From: Flavobacterium flevense
Lineage (GTDB): Bacteria > Bacteroidota > Bacteroidia > Flavobacteriales > Flavobacteriaceae
Length of the DNA: 64,000 nucleotides
Assembly (NCBI RefSeq): GCF_900142775.1
Contig: NZ_FRCC01000003.1
Location: forward strand, 372,001 to 436,000
Direction: 5' to 3'
Shown here: in pieces, positions 19,463-28,783 of the stretch
Position numbering within the stretch: position 1 is the stretch's first letter
How the letters are laid out: every line of letters begins with the position of its first letter
Program-made: the position numbers and the translations under genes
Notes under the pieces: generated by a model
What the model saw: only the letters and a program-made list of their open reading frames with translations
The model's database searches: none
Told to the model about the DNA's origin: nothing

Positions 19463-20866
19463 TTAAACGTGTATTGCTCTGTTATCAGTTGCTGCTAATG
19501 CTGCTTCTTTTACCGCTTCTGCAAATGTAGGATGCGCATGAGACATTCTCGAAATATCTTCAGCCGAAGCTTTGTATTCCATTGCTACGACTGCTTCAGC
19601 AATTAAATCAGCTGTTCTTGCACCAATCATGTGAATACCTAAAACTTCATCTGTTTTCGCATCAGCAAGAATTTTTACAAAACCATCTAAATCAGCACTT
19701 GCTCTTGCACGTCCTAATGCTTTGAATGGAAAACTTCCTGATTTATAAGCTACTCCAGCCGCTTTTAACTGCTCTTCTGTTTGCCCTACAGCTGCAACTT
19801 CCGGCCAGGTATAAACAACTCCCGGAATTAAATTATAATCAATATGTGGTTTTTGACCCGCTAAGATTTCAGCAACCATTGTTCCTTCTTCTTCCGCTTT
19901 GTGAGCTAACATAGCACCACGTACCACATCACCAATAGCATAAATATTAGAAGCCGAAGTTTGTAAATGATCGTTTACTTCAACTTGTCCTCTTTCAGAA
20001 ATTTTAACTCCTGCAGCTTCAGCGTTCAATCCATCTGTATAAGGACGACGACCAACAGAAACTAATGAATAATCCCCTTCCAGAGTAATTACTTCTCCTT
20101 TAGCATTTTCTGCTTTTACAGTCACTACATCACCAGCTCTTTCTACCGATTGCACTTTGTGAGAAGTGTAGAATTTCATTCCTTGTTTTTTCAGAACTTT
20201 AGTTAATTCTTTAGACAAAGAAGCATCCATTCCAGGAATAATTCTGTCCATGAATTCCACAACGGAAACCTGAGCTCCTAAACGTAAATATACTTGTCCT
20301 AACTCAATACCAATAACTCCACCACCTATAATTACAAGGTGCTTAGGTACTTCTTTTAAACTTAAAGCTTCCGTAGAAGTAATAACTCTTTCTTTATCAA
20401 TTGAGATAAAAGGCAAAGAAGATGGCTTAGAACCCGTTGCTATGATAGTATGTTTAGCTTCGATAGTCTCAGATGTTCCATCAGCTTTTGCAACAGCAAC
20501 ATGAGTAGCATCTACAAAAGAACCTAATCCTTCAAAAACCGTAATCTTATTTTTGTCCATCAAATAGTTAATTCCACCGGAAGTCTGATCAACAACTGCT
20601 TTTTTACGGGCAATCATTTTCTCTAAATTAACTTTTACTTCTCCAGAAACTTCGATTCCGTGATCAGCAAAATGAGCAATTTCAGCATAATGATGTGAAG
20701 AAGCCAACAATGCTTTTGAAGGAATACAACCTACATTAAGACAAGTTCCTCCAAGTGTGGAATATTTTTCGATAATAGCTGTTTTGAAGCCTAGTTGCGC
20801 ACAACGAATCGCTGATACATATCCTCCAGGTCCAGAACCTATAACGACTACGTCAAATGAATTCAT
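19463..20866 (-). CDS. lpdA: Dihydrolipoyl dehydrogenase
   Basis: A 467-residue flavoprotein disulfide reductase. FAD-binding GSGPGGYVSA (10-19), redox-active disulfide Cys42/Cys47 in GGTCLNVGCIPSK, NAD-binding IGGGVIGIELG, FAD-binding IYAIGDVV, and the active-site His-Glu pair in HAHPTFAEAVKEAAL are all present. It re-oxidises dihydrolipoamide of the 2-oxo-acid dehydrogenase or glycine cleavage complexes. It is monocistronic here, away from E1/E2 genes, with its own promoter-like element and a shared terminator. Confidence 0.96.
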   Translation of the reverse strand: MNSFDVVVIGSGPGGYVSAIRCAQLGFKTAIIEKYSTLGGTCLNVGCIPSKALLASSHHYAEIAHFADHGIEVSGEVKVNLEKMIARKKAVVDQTSGGINYLMDKNKITVFEGLGSFVDATHVAVAKADGTSETIEAKHTIIATGSKPSSLPFISIDKERVITSTEALSLKEVPKHLVIIGGGVIGIELGQVYLRLGAQVSVVEFMDRIIPGMDASLSKELTKVLKKQGMKFYTSHKVQSVERAGDVVTVKAENAKGEVITLEGDYSLVSVGRRPYTDGLNAEAAGVKISERGQVEVNDHLQTSASNIYAIGDVVRGAMLAHKAEEEGTMVAEILAGQKPHIDYNLIPGVVYTWPEVAAVGQTEEQLKAAGVAYKSGSFPFKALGRARASADLDGFVKILADAKTDEVLGIHMIGARTADLIAEAVVAMEYKASAEDISRMSHAHPTFAEAVKEAALAATDNRAIHV

Positions 20867-20905
20867 AGTATATTGTTTTTTATTATTTTTTTAATTGTCG
20901 AAGAG

Positions 20906-20913
20906 CAAAAATA
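20906..20913 (-). promoter_or_regulatory. Candidate -7 element for lpdA
   Basis: Minus-strand TATTTTTG (TAnnTTTG consensus), 40 bases before the lpdA start. A convincing TTG at the -33 position is not seen. Confidence 0.4.
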
Positions 20914-21066
20914 AGGAATTAAGTTTTGTTTAAAGTTTAAAAAATAAGATATTTTGTTAGGTTTTTGTATCTAATTAAAAAAAGAAACTTGCCTGGTAAA
21001 CTACTAAATAAGTCCAAACAAATAAGATTTTTAAATTTTTAAAAATCCAATTGCTAGTTACATAAA

Positions 21067-22533
21067 TTACCTTTTGTTTTTTAAACTTCTTCCTCTGGGT
21101 TCATCAGCTTTATGAAGTACAATTTCCGAATGTAAAAATTGTGCTGCTTCGGCAGAATAATGCACTTTAACAGCACTTCGTGTGAGCATTTCTGATTCGA
21201 AATCATTTAAAACATGTTTTCGTATTCCTTTTTCCCGCCAGTTGGAAGCAGGTTTACATCCTTTTCCTATGGCTCGTGCCAATGCCAGAGCATCAAGTAA
21301 TGCCTGATTTGCCCCTTGTCCTTTAAAGGGACTCATAGGATGGGCTGCATCTCCTATAAGTGTCACTTTTTCAGATTTCTTTAATAATTCAGCATCAGGT
21401 AATTCGCGGTCATAAACCGGATAACCCGATATTTGAGCTTCCTGAGTGGCAGCTACAATCTGAGGAACAGGATCATGCCATTGCGTTCTTTTACAGGCTT
21501 CTCGCTTTAATGCTTCCGGTCCCTGAGCACTCAACACCTTAGCTTCATTTTCAGACATGGGAAAACTAAGCTGCCACATCACCGAATCAGCAGCATAAGG
21601 CATGATATAAATACGCTCATTTCCATTAGCCGTTTGAAATACTGTTGCCGAATCCAGCAAAGAACTGTCAACACCATCAAGAGCTTTCAATGGACAAATA
21701 CCTAAAATCACAATACAATCTAAGTAACGCAAAGGGGTCACATTCTCACCAATTATTAACCTTCGCACCGCACTACGAATACCATCGGCTCCAACCACAA
21801 GATCTGCCTGAGCGTTTTTTACCGCACCGTTTACGTCAAATCTTAGATCGATACCACCATTTTCAATCTCTTTAAAATCAATTAAATTGTGTCCCCACTG
21901 TATCTTATCCTGACCGCCAAGCTGCTCCAGCAAGGCCAAACGTAACGACTGTCTTGCAATGTGTATGTTAGTTCGTTTAGGTGTTTTTTTAGTGTCTGAC
22001 TGCATCCATTTTCGCATCCCCCATTCTCCGATGACTTTTCCATCAGTAGTATGCACCAAGTGTCTTGTAGAAATAACACCGACTTCTAATGAGAAAATCC
22101 CCAATCCCTCAATTGCTTTGCTGGCTTGCTGCAAGGTGAGTCCGTAACCCTGAGATCTGCTGTCAAAACCACTATCGCGTTCATAAACAGTAAAAGGAAT
22201 TCCGCGATGGAAACAAGCCACCGCCAGTGCCACTCCTCCTATTCCGCCACCAATGATAGCAACATGAGGATAAGTGTTATCTTCCTGAGGTGGATTTATA
22301 GCAGCAACCAAACCCGATCCGGCACAATTTACACAGGAATCAAGATGCGCTTTAGGAGGAACAGGAGCCGTTCCTGTTTTATCTGATTTCTCAAATTGTT
22401 CTAAAGCCCGTTGATAACTAAGGCGTACTTTTTTAGTAATCCTCCGGCTTTTTTTGCCTTGTCCCTGACATTCTTTGCAAATAGTCCAATGAGTCGCTGT
22501 GCTTTCCGGATTTTTCATTTCGTGTTCTTCCAA
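21067..22533 (-). CDS. FAD-dependent aromatic-type monooxygenase with N-terminal DnaJ-like zinc motif
   Basis: The 488-residue protein has two parts. Residues 1-80 hold two CxxCxGxG/CxxCxGSG units (CKECQGQG and CVNCAGSG) separated by a basic helix, a pattern like half a DnaJ zinc finger. Residues 90-480 are a class A flavin monooxygenase: GGGIGGVALA (FAD beta-alpha-beta), VVGADGIRSAVRR (DG motif) and LIGDAAHPMSPFKGQGANQAL (GD motif). Relatives hydroxylate aromatic or isoprenoid compounds using NAD(P)H. One base separates it from the upstream dehydrogenase gene, so the two are co-expressed. The zinc-finger extension is unusual for this enzyme class; substrate is unknown. Confidence 0.85.
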   Translation of the reverse strand: MEEHEMKNPESTATHWTICKECQGQGKKSRRITKKVRLSYQRALEQFEKSDKTGTAPVPPKAHLDSCVNCAGSGLVAAINPPQEDNTYPHVAIIGGGIGGVALAVACFHRGIPFTVYERDSGFDSRSQGYGLTLQQASKAIEGLGIFSLEVGVISTRHLVHTTDGKVIGEWGMRKWMQSDTKKTPKRTNIHIARQSLRLALLEQLGGQDKIQWGHNLIDFKEIENGGIDLRFDVNGAVKNAQADLVVGADGIRSAVRRLIIGENVTPLRYLDCIVILGICPLKALDGVDSSLLDSATVFQTANGNERIYIMPYAADSVMWQLSFPMSENEAKVLSAQGPEALKREACKRTQWHDPVPQIVAATQEAQISGYPVYDRELPDAELLKKSEKVTLIGDAAHPMSPFKGQGANQALLDALALARAIGKGCKPASNWREKGIRKHVLNDFESEMLTRSAVKVHYSAEAAQFLHSEIVLHKADEPRGRSLKNKR

Positions 22534-22534
22534 A

Positions 22535-25459
22535 TTATCGCAAACAACTTTTTAAAATTGTTACCGGATGTTGTGCTTTTCTGCTGGTTCCGTCAAAAAT
22601 TTGATGGCGGCAAGAAGTTCCCGCAGCAGCAATTAAAGCATCTGCATCAGTGGTTCTGATTTTTGGAAACAAAGTATCTTCACCCATTTGCATACTCACT
22701 TTATAATGTTCTTCTTCATAACCAAAAGAACCCGCCATCCCACAGCATCCCGAATTATAAACGGTAACTGTATTATTTTTGGGCACATTCAGCATGCTAA
22801 AAGTAGCTTCAACGGTACTTAATGCCTTCTGATGGCAATGTCCGTGAATTTTTATTTGTTTAGCAGTAGTAGCAAATTGTCCCGCATGGATTTTTCCTGC
22901 TGTAATTTCTTTTTTGAAAAATTCTTCAATAGTCAAAACGTTTTTAGCTAATTGCTGAGCTGCAGTTTTATCTTCTGCTAATCGCAAATATTCATCTCTA
23001 AAAGTCAATATTGCCGAAGGTTCAATCCCAATTAACTGACAATCGTCTGAAATAATTGGTGCAAAAGTAGCTACATTTTTTATTGCAATCATCTTCGCTT
23101 CTTCCAGAAATCCTTTTGAGAGATAGGCTCTTCCGCTTTCTTCATGATCCACAATAATTACTTCATACCCTAATGTTGTCAACAATTCGAAAGCATCGAT
23201 TCCAACATTTACATCATAATAATTTGTAAACTCATCACAAAACAACACTACTTTACCATTTGGATATTTCTTATTGTCATTGTTATTTTTCTCAAGCCAC
23301 TTTCTAAAAGTTTGCTTGGCTAACAAAGGTACTTCTCTTTCCGGTGCTACTCCCATTCCCTTTTTTACAAAAGAAAGATTAGAAACAAAATTGGTAAATG
23401 ATGGAAAAAGGCTTCCCATCTTATTCATTTTAGCATTATTGGCAAAGATTTTATTTCGAAAAGAAAAACCATTTGCTTTTTGATATTGGTACAAAAACTC
23501 CGCTTTTAAAGTCGCCACATCTACATTAGACGGGCATTCGCTGGCACAGGCTTTACAGCTCACACACAGTTCGAAAACCTCGTATAATTCCTTATGATTG
23601 AATTTATTTTCTTTATCCGAATGCGTTAAATATTCGCGTAAAGCATTCGCACGGGCACGGGTGGTATCCTTTTCGTTTCTTGTAGCCCGATAACTTGGAC
23701 ATAAAGTTCCTCCTGCCGAAGGTAATTTTCTACAATCGCCCGAACCATTACATTTTTCAGCCAGTCTTAAAATTCCCATACTATCCGAGAAATCCTGAAT
23801 AGTTTGAATATCAGGTTCTATTCTGTCTGTTTCAAAACGGAAATTTTCATCCATTTTTAACGCATTGACAATTTTTCCCATATTCAAAACTGAATTGGGA
23901 TCGAAAGCTAATTTGATGCGTTTGAGTAATTCATAATTTTTTTCGCCAATCATAAAAGGCAGAAATTCTCCTCTTACAATTCCGTCACCGTGTTCTCCAC
24001 TTAACGAACCACGATATTTTTTGACTAAAATTGCTACTTCGGTAGCGATATTTCTAAATTGGTAAACGCCTTCTTTAGTCTTTAAATTCAAAACCGGACG
24101 CAGGTGCAATTCTCCCGCACCGGCATGTGCGTAATAAATAGCTTCCTGTCCATGGCGTTGCATCATAGCCGAAAAATCAGCGATATAATTTGGCAAATCA
24201 CTTAGTTCCACCGCTGTATCTTCAATAGAATCAGCAGCTTTATCATCGCCTACAATACTTCCTAAAAGTCCCAAACCTGCTTTGCGAAGTTCGTTTACTT
24301 TTTCAATATCAGCGCCATATAATTTTACCGAAGCATAACCAAAATGATTGTCTTCTAAATCTTTTATCAAAGCATCCGCTTGTTTTTCAGCTTCTTCCAT
24401 ACTAATATAGGAAGCCAGTTCAAACATCATAATCGCTTTGGGTTCACCATGAATAAAAAACCGGTTCTTACTTTGCTCTTTATTGGTTTTTGTACAATCC
24501 AGAATCGTATCATCAATCATTTCGCAGGTGTACAAATGATGCTTCATCGCAACCATTACTGCCTCTAAACTTTCCTGAATACTATCAAAATGAGTCACCA
24601 CCATGATATTATTCGTTGGAGGTAATTCGTCTAATTGCAAGGTTACTTCTGTTGTAAAGGCTAATGTTCCTTCGCTTCCGCAAAGCAATTTCCCTACATT
24701 TATTGTTGGTTCCGTTCCGCCAAACAAATCTGATTTTAATAAAACGTCAACGGCATAACCGGTATTACGTCTGTGAATTTCCGGTTTTGGAAATCCGTTT
24801 ATAATTTCCTGCTGATGGGCTTCATTCGATAATTCCGTGTATAAATTCCTGTAAATCGAACTTTCGAGCGAATCACCTTTGGTCTTCTCCATAAACTCAG
24901 CCGAAGTAATGGTATTGAAAACCGCCAGCGAACCATCGGCTAAAACCGTTTTTATTTCAACTATTTTATCCCTTGTAACTCCGTAACGAATGGAAGTTGT
25001 CCCAGAAGAATTATTCCCAACCATTCCTCCTATCATACAGCGATTAGAAGTAGAAGTATTGGGTCCAAAAAAAACACCATACGGTTTTAAATACAAATTC
25101 AATTCATCCCTGATAACTCCGGGCTGAACCGTTACCGTTTTACTAACAGCATCAAAAGCCAGTATTTTTGTAAAATATTTGGAGACATCCACCACAATTC
25201 CGTCACCAATGGTTTGTCCCGCTAAGGAAGTTCCGGCGGTTCTGGGAATTAATGTTGTTTTATTTTCAATAGCATAACGCACTAATTTAACAATATCCTC
25301 AGTGTTTTTAGGCAGGGCTACCGCCAAAGGGATAATGCGATAAGCCGAAGCATCCGTAGCATATAAAGTTTTATGAAGATTGTCGTATAAAAGCGTTCCT
25401 TCTAAAGATTCAGCAAGTTTTTCCAAATGTTGATTCGATGCCATGTTGTCTAAGTTCAT
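22535..25459 (-). CDS. FAD/Fe-S oxidoreductase (GlcD-GlpC fusion, D-lactate dehydrogenase-like)
   Basis: A 974-residue fusion. The N-terminal half is a FAD_binding_4/FAD-oxidase C domain (PRTAGTSLAGQTIG, GNNSSGTTSIRYG, SGEHGDGIVRGEF). The C-terminal half is a GlpC-like module with CVSCKACASECP for a [4Fe-4S] cluster and Cys-rich CCG-type segments (HGHCHQKALS, NSGCCGMAGSFGYE). The layout matches bacterial D-lactate or D-2-hydroxyacid dehydrogenases that feed electrons to quinone at the membrane. A second possible start is the Met five codons in. It heads a two-gene operon with the monooxygenase and has a well-formed promoter. Confidence 0.9.
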   Translation of the reverse strand: MNLDNMASNQHLEKLAESLEGTLLYDNLHKTLYATDASAYRIIPLAVALPKNTEDIVKLVRYAIENKTTLIPRTAGTSLAGQTIGDGIVVDVSKYFTKILAFDAVSKTVTVQPGVIRDELNLYLKPYGVFFGPNTSTSNRCMIGGMVGNNSSGTTSIRYGVTRDKIVEIKTVLADGSLAVFNTITSAEFMEKTKGDSLESSIYRNLYTELSNEAHQQEIINGFPKPEIHRRNTGYAVDVLLKSDLFGGTEPTINVGKLLCGSEGTLAFTTEVTLQLDELPPTNNIMVVTHFDSIQESLEAVMVAMKHHLYTCEMIDDTILDCTKTNKEQSKNRFFIHGEPKAIMMFELASYISMEEAEKQADALIKDLEDNHFGYASVKLYGADIEKVNELRKAGLGLLGSIVGDDKAADSIEDTAVELSDLPNYIADFSAMMQRHGQEAIYYAHAGAGELHLRPVLNLKTKEGVYQFRNIATEVAILVKKYRGSLSGEHGDGIVRGEFLPFMIGEKNYELLKRIKLAFDPNSVLNMGKIVNALKMDENFRFETDRIEPDIQTIQDFSDSMGILRLAEKCNGSGDCRKLPSAGGTLCPSYRATRNEKDTTRARANALREYLTHSDKENKFNHKELYEVFELCVSCKACASECPSNVDVATLKAEFLYQYQKANGFSFRNKIFANNAKMNKMGSLFPSFTNFVSNLSFVKKGMGVAPEREVPLLAKQTFRKWLEKNNNDNKKYPNGKVVLFCDEFTNYYDVNVGIDAFELLTTLGYEVIIVDHEESGRAYLSKGFLEEAKMIAIKNVATFAPIISDDCQLIGIEPSAILTFRDEYLRLAEDKTAAQQLAKNVLTIEEFFKKEITAGKIHAGQFATTAKQIKIHGHCHQKALSTVEATFSMLNVPKNNTVTVYNSGCCGMAGSFGYEEEHYKVSMQMGEDTLFPKIRTTDADALIAAAGTSCRHQIFDGTSRKAQHPVTILKSCLR

Positions 25460-25500
25460 CCGTTGAGAACGGATTTCATTTTTTTATTATATAAGTTAAA

Positions 25501-25532
25501 CAAAAATACAGCAATTAATTATTCATTTTCAA
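25501..25532 (-). promoter_or_regulatory. Bacteroidetes-type promoter for the FAD/Fe-S operon
   Basis: On the minus strand TTG (25532-25530) is followed after 21 bases by TATTTTTG (25508-25501), matching the TTG-N19-21-TAnnTTTG consensus. It lies 42 bases before the start codon. Confidence 0.6.
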
Positions 25533-25704
25533 TTAATCATTTAAAAAAATAACACTTAAAAGCGTAGCTGTATATTGTACAACCCTCAAATAATGACGAC
25601 AGCCATCCATTAAATATTTATTAAAGAAAGTTCTGGATTTTAGTTTTCGAATAAAGTAGTTAATACACTTTAGTCAGGAACAATAATTATAACCCCTATA
25701 TTTA

Positions 25705-25735
25705 TTGTGCTGAGAGTGTACATTAAGTTATTTTG
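25705..25735 (+). promoter_or_regulatory. Candidate promoter for the acyltransferase-GH-permease run
   Basis: TTG at 25705-25707 and TTATTTTG at 25728-25735 (one mismatch to TAnnTTTG) with 20 bases between, 93 bases before the start at 25829. The rest of the intergenic region 25533-25828 shows no ORF or hairpin that I can support. Confidence 0.4.
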
Positions 25736-25828
25736 TTTGCTACTTTAGCCAATAAACCTGTTTCTGATGATTCACTGGGTATCGATGGGTAAAATTCTAT
25801 TTTCTAAATAAAAACAAAACCAATTAAA

Positions 25829-27100
25829 ATGACAAAAGAACGTTTACTCTCGCTCGATGTATTTAGGGGATTTACCATTCTATTGATGACAATTGTCAAT
25901 AATCCCGGAAACTGGGATGCTATCTATCCGCCGTTAGAACATGCTGAATGGCATGGCTGCACTCCTACCGATTTGGTTTTTCCTTTTTTCATTTTTATAA
26001 TGGGTACGGCAATTCCATTTGCCATGCCTGTAAAACAGTTAGATTTCGCCGTTTTTAATAAAATAGTGGTTCGTTCGTTACGCATTTTCTGTTTGGGATT
26101 ATTCTTAAATTATTTCAGTAAAATACAACTCTTTGGTTTAGAAGGAATCTCTTTGTTGGCATTCCAATTAATAATCACTTTTGGTGTTGCTTATGCCCTT
26201 TTAGGAAACTTTAGTTTAAAAATTAAAACCTGGCTTGTTTTTGGGATTTTTGCAATCCTGCTATTTTTGGCATACAGCCCACTCGAAGAATACCAGGATG
26301 TAAGACTTCCAGGAGTATTACAACGAATAGGAATTATCTACTTTATAACCTCGCTGCTGTATCTGAAATCCAATTTAAGAACACAATTGCTGGTTGCGGC
26401 TTCTATTTTATTGGGATATTGGATTCTTATGGCTTTTGTTCCCGTACCCGGATTTGGAGCAGCTAATTTTGAAAAAAATACTAATCTGGCGGCATGGCTG
26501 GATAATCTGGTTCTAAACGGACATTTATGGAGTACCTCTAAAACCTGGGATCCGGAAGGAATTTTGAGTACTTTACCGGCCATTGCAACAGGAATCTTTG
26601 GAATGCTTATTGGGCAAGTGCTCAATTTGGGAATTTCAAAAATGGATATTATCAGGAGAACAACCATCATCGGGGTTACACTGGTAGTTACAGGCTTACT
26701 CTGGAGTATCATTTTCCCAATAAACAAAGCGCTTTGGACCAGTTCGTATGTATTGTACACCGCTGGTTTAGCTACTTTATGCTTAACCTTGCTGTATTAT
26801 ATCATAGATATTGCAAATTATAAAAAATGGACTCCTTTATTTTTATTTTGGGGTGTAAACCCAATGATTGTATTTTTCTTTTCCGGGATAATACCACGGG
26901 TGATGACTGCAATTAATGTTCAAAATCCCGAAATTCCTGATGAACAAATTGATTTAAAAAGTTTTCTTTACGAATTTTACATTGTTCCCGTTTTTAATAA
27001 TCCGCTAAATGCTTCCTTAGTGTTTCCATTGATTTATGCTGTTTTATGGTCACTTCTTCTATGGTGGTTTTACACCAAAAAAATAATTTTTAAAGTTTAA
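25829..27100 (+). CDS. Heparan-alpha-glucosaminide N-acetyltransferase-like membrane acyltransferase (DUF5009/COG4299)
   Basis: A 423-residue protein with about 11 membrane helices. It opens with RLLSLDVFRGFTILLMTIVNN and has WHGCTPTDLVFPFFIFIMG, both signatures of the HGSNAT-like family, and LPGVLQRIGIIYF further on. Eukaryotic relatives acetylate terminal glucosamine across the lysosomal membrane. In Bacteroidetes the family is found beside peptidoglycan-recycling genes, as here with a GH10-like hydrolase, an AmpG-like permease and a GH3 enzyme. A role in transmembrane acetylation of an amino sugar is therefore plausible, but not demonstrated by sequence. Confidence 0.88.
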   Translation: MTKERLLSLDVFRGFTILLMTIVNNPGNWDAIYPPLEHAEWHGCTPTDLVFPFFIFIMGTAIPFAMPVKQLDFAVFNKIVVRSLRIFCLGLFLNYFSKIQLFGLEGISLLAFQLIITFGVAYALLGNFSLKIKTWLVFGIFAILLFLAYSPLEEYQDVRLPGVLQRIGIIYFITSLLYLKSNLRTQLLVAASILLGYWILMAFVPVPGFGAANFEKNTNLAAWLDNLVLNGHLWSTSKTWDPEGILSTLPAIATGIFGMLIGQVLNLGISKMDIIRRTTIIGVTLVVTGLLWSIIFPINKALWTSSYVLYTAGLATLCLTLLYYIIDIANYKKWTPLFLFWGVNPMIVFFFSGIIPRVMTAINVQNPEIPDEQIDLKSFLYEFYIVPVFNNPLNASLVFPLIYAVLWSLLLWWFYTKKIIFKV

Positions 27101-27235
27101 TTCGTAAATAAAAAATTCAGATTTATTTTGGCAAAGAAATTGAGACAATAAAAACAAATAAATCTTTAGAGATACAATATCTTATAAATCTCCTTAAAAA
27201 AACTATTTTTGATTTCAATAAAAACATACCACTCA

Positions 27236-28771
27236 ATGAACCCAAAAAAAATCATTCTATTATTACTTCCTTTATTTCTATTATCATTTTTTAATGGAAA
27301 AGCCCAAATGAAACCTACAAATCCTAAAAATGAATTCAGAGCGGTTTGGATTGCCACCGTTGCCAATATTGACTGGCCGGTAAGCAGTATCGATGCTGTT
27401 GAAAAACAAAAAGCCGATTTTATCGAAATTTTAGATACTTATAAAAAACTGAATTACAATGTAGTTATTGTACAAATTCGTAGTGCTGGCGATGCCATAT
27501 ATCCTACTAATCTGGCTCCATGGTCTAAATATTTAACCGGAAAACAAGGTCTGGCACCTTATCCTTTCTACGATCCGCTGGACTGGATGATTTCTCAGGC
27601 ACACCAGCGTGGTTTTGAATTTCATGCCTGGTTAAATCCTTACAGAGCTACGATGGATTTAAATATTAGTGCTTTAAGCAGAAGCCACGATGTGATTAAA
27701 CACCCTGAGTGGATGATACAATATGGCGGAAAATACTATTACAACCCCGCACTTCCTGAAGTTCAGGCTCATTTAATTAATGTGGTTGACGAAGTGGTTA
27801 CTAAATATGATGTGGATGCCATTCACTTTGATGATTATTTTTATCCTTACAGAATACAGGGAGAAGCATTTAATGATAATGCTGCTTACCGCAAATATGG
27901 AAATGGTATGAGTGTGGAAGATTGGCGAAGAGACAATGTGAACACTTATTTGAAAAACACCTATACTTCCATTAAAAATTTAAAACCCTGGGTACAATTC
28001 GGAATTAGTCCGTTTGGGGTTTGGAGAAACAAATCAGTAGACCCAAGAGGTTCTGACACTCAGGCCGGACAAACCAATTATGATGATTTATACGCCGATC
28101 CAATGGCATGGATGGAAGGCAATTACATCGATTATCTTTTGCCGCAATTGTATTGGAGTATTGAACACAAAACAGCTTCTTATGCAAAATTAGCTAAATG
28201 GTGGTCTGAAAACACTAATAAAAATACGGCGCTTTACATAGGAAACGGAAGTTATAAAATCAACAACGATTCAGACAAAAGATGGTCAAATCCAAATGAA
28301 GTTCCAAATCAGATTGATTTGACTCGTACCTTTCCAAACATCAACGGAAATGCTTTTTTTAGTGCCAAATGGTTTATCAATAAAAATCAGGCGGTGACCC
28401 AATTGCTACAGGATAATCAGTATCAATATCCTGCGTTGCCGTATGTAGTGCCTAATTCAAAAAGAGAAGTTCTGGATATTCCCTGTATAACTAACATCAA
28501 CAACCAAACGGCAAACACCATTGTAACTCTGGATTTCCCAAAACAAAGTAAAATTCGCTACATTATAGTTTACGGAACTACCAATAAAAACCTGATTGAT
28601 GTAAATAATCCAAGTCAGATTATTGATAAAATTGCTTTTAGCGAGACCAAAGACAGCATTGCGATTACTATTCCTAAATTATACTTGGAAAAACACAATA
28701 ACTGTGCAGTGACTTTTGTAGATTATTTTGGAAATGAAAGCCAGGTCACTTTATTGAAAGTAAAAAATTAA
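27236..28771 (+). CDS. Secreted family 10-like glycosyl hydrolase (GHL10/DUF187, YngK type)
   Basis: From the Met at 27236 the protein has 511 residues with a Sec signal peptide (KKIILLLLPLFLLSFFNGKA). I prefer this to the Met at 27209 because it places the basic residues directly before the hydrophobic core. The mature part starts with EFRAVWIATVANIDWP, typical of GHL10, and contains FHAWLNPYR, DAIHFDDYFYPY and QFGISPFGVWRN. A C-terminal Fn3-like segment follows. Family members are putative glycoside hydrolases of the periplasm or surface, some acting on peptidoglycan-related glycans. It ends 12 bases before the permease gene. Confidence 0.9.
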   Translation: MNPKKIILLLLPLFLLSFFNGKAQMKPTNPKNEFRAVWIATVANIDWPVSSIDAVEKQKADFIEILDTYKKLNYNVVIVQIRSAGDAIYPTNLAPWSKYLTGKQGLAPYPFYDPLDWMISQAHQRGFEFHAWLNPYRATMDLNISALSRSHDVIKHPEWMIQYGGKYYYNPALPEVQAHLINVVDEVVTKYDVDAIHFDDYFYPYRIQGEAFNDNAAYRKYGNGMSVEDWRRDNVNTYLKNTYTSIKNLKPWVQFGISPFGVWRNKSVDPRGSDTQAGQTNYDDLYADPMAWMEGNYIDYLLPQLYWSIEHKTASYAKLAKWWSENTNKNTALYIGNGSYKINNDSDKRWSNPNEVPNQIDLTRTFPNINGNAFFSAKWFINKNQAVTQLLQDNQYQYPALPYVVPNSKREVLDIPCITNINNQTANTIVTLDFPKQSKIRYIIVYGTTNKNLIDVNNPSQIIDKIAFSETKDSIAITIPKLYLEKHNNCAVTFVDYFGNESQVTLLKVKN

Positions 28772-28783
28772 AACCAAACGAAC

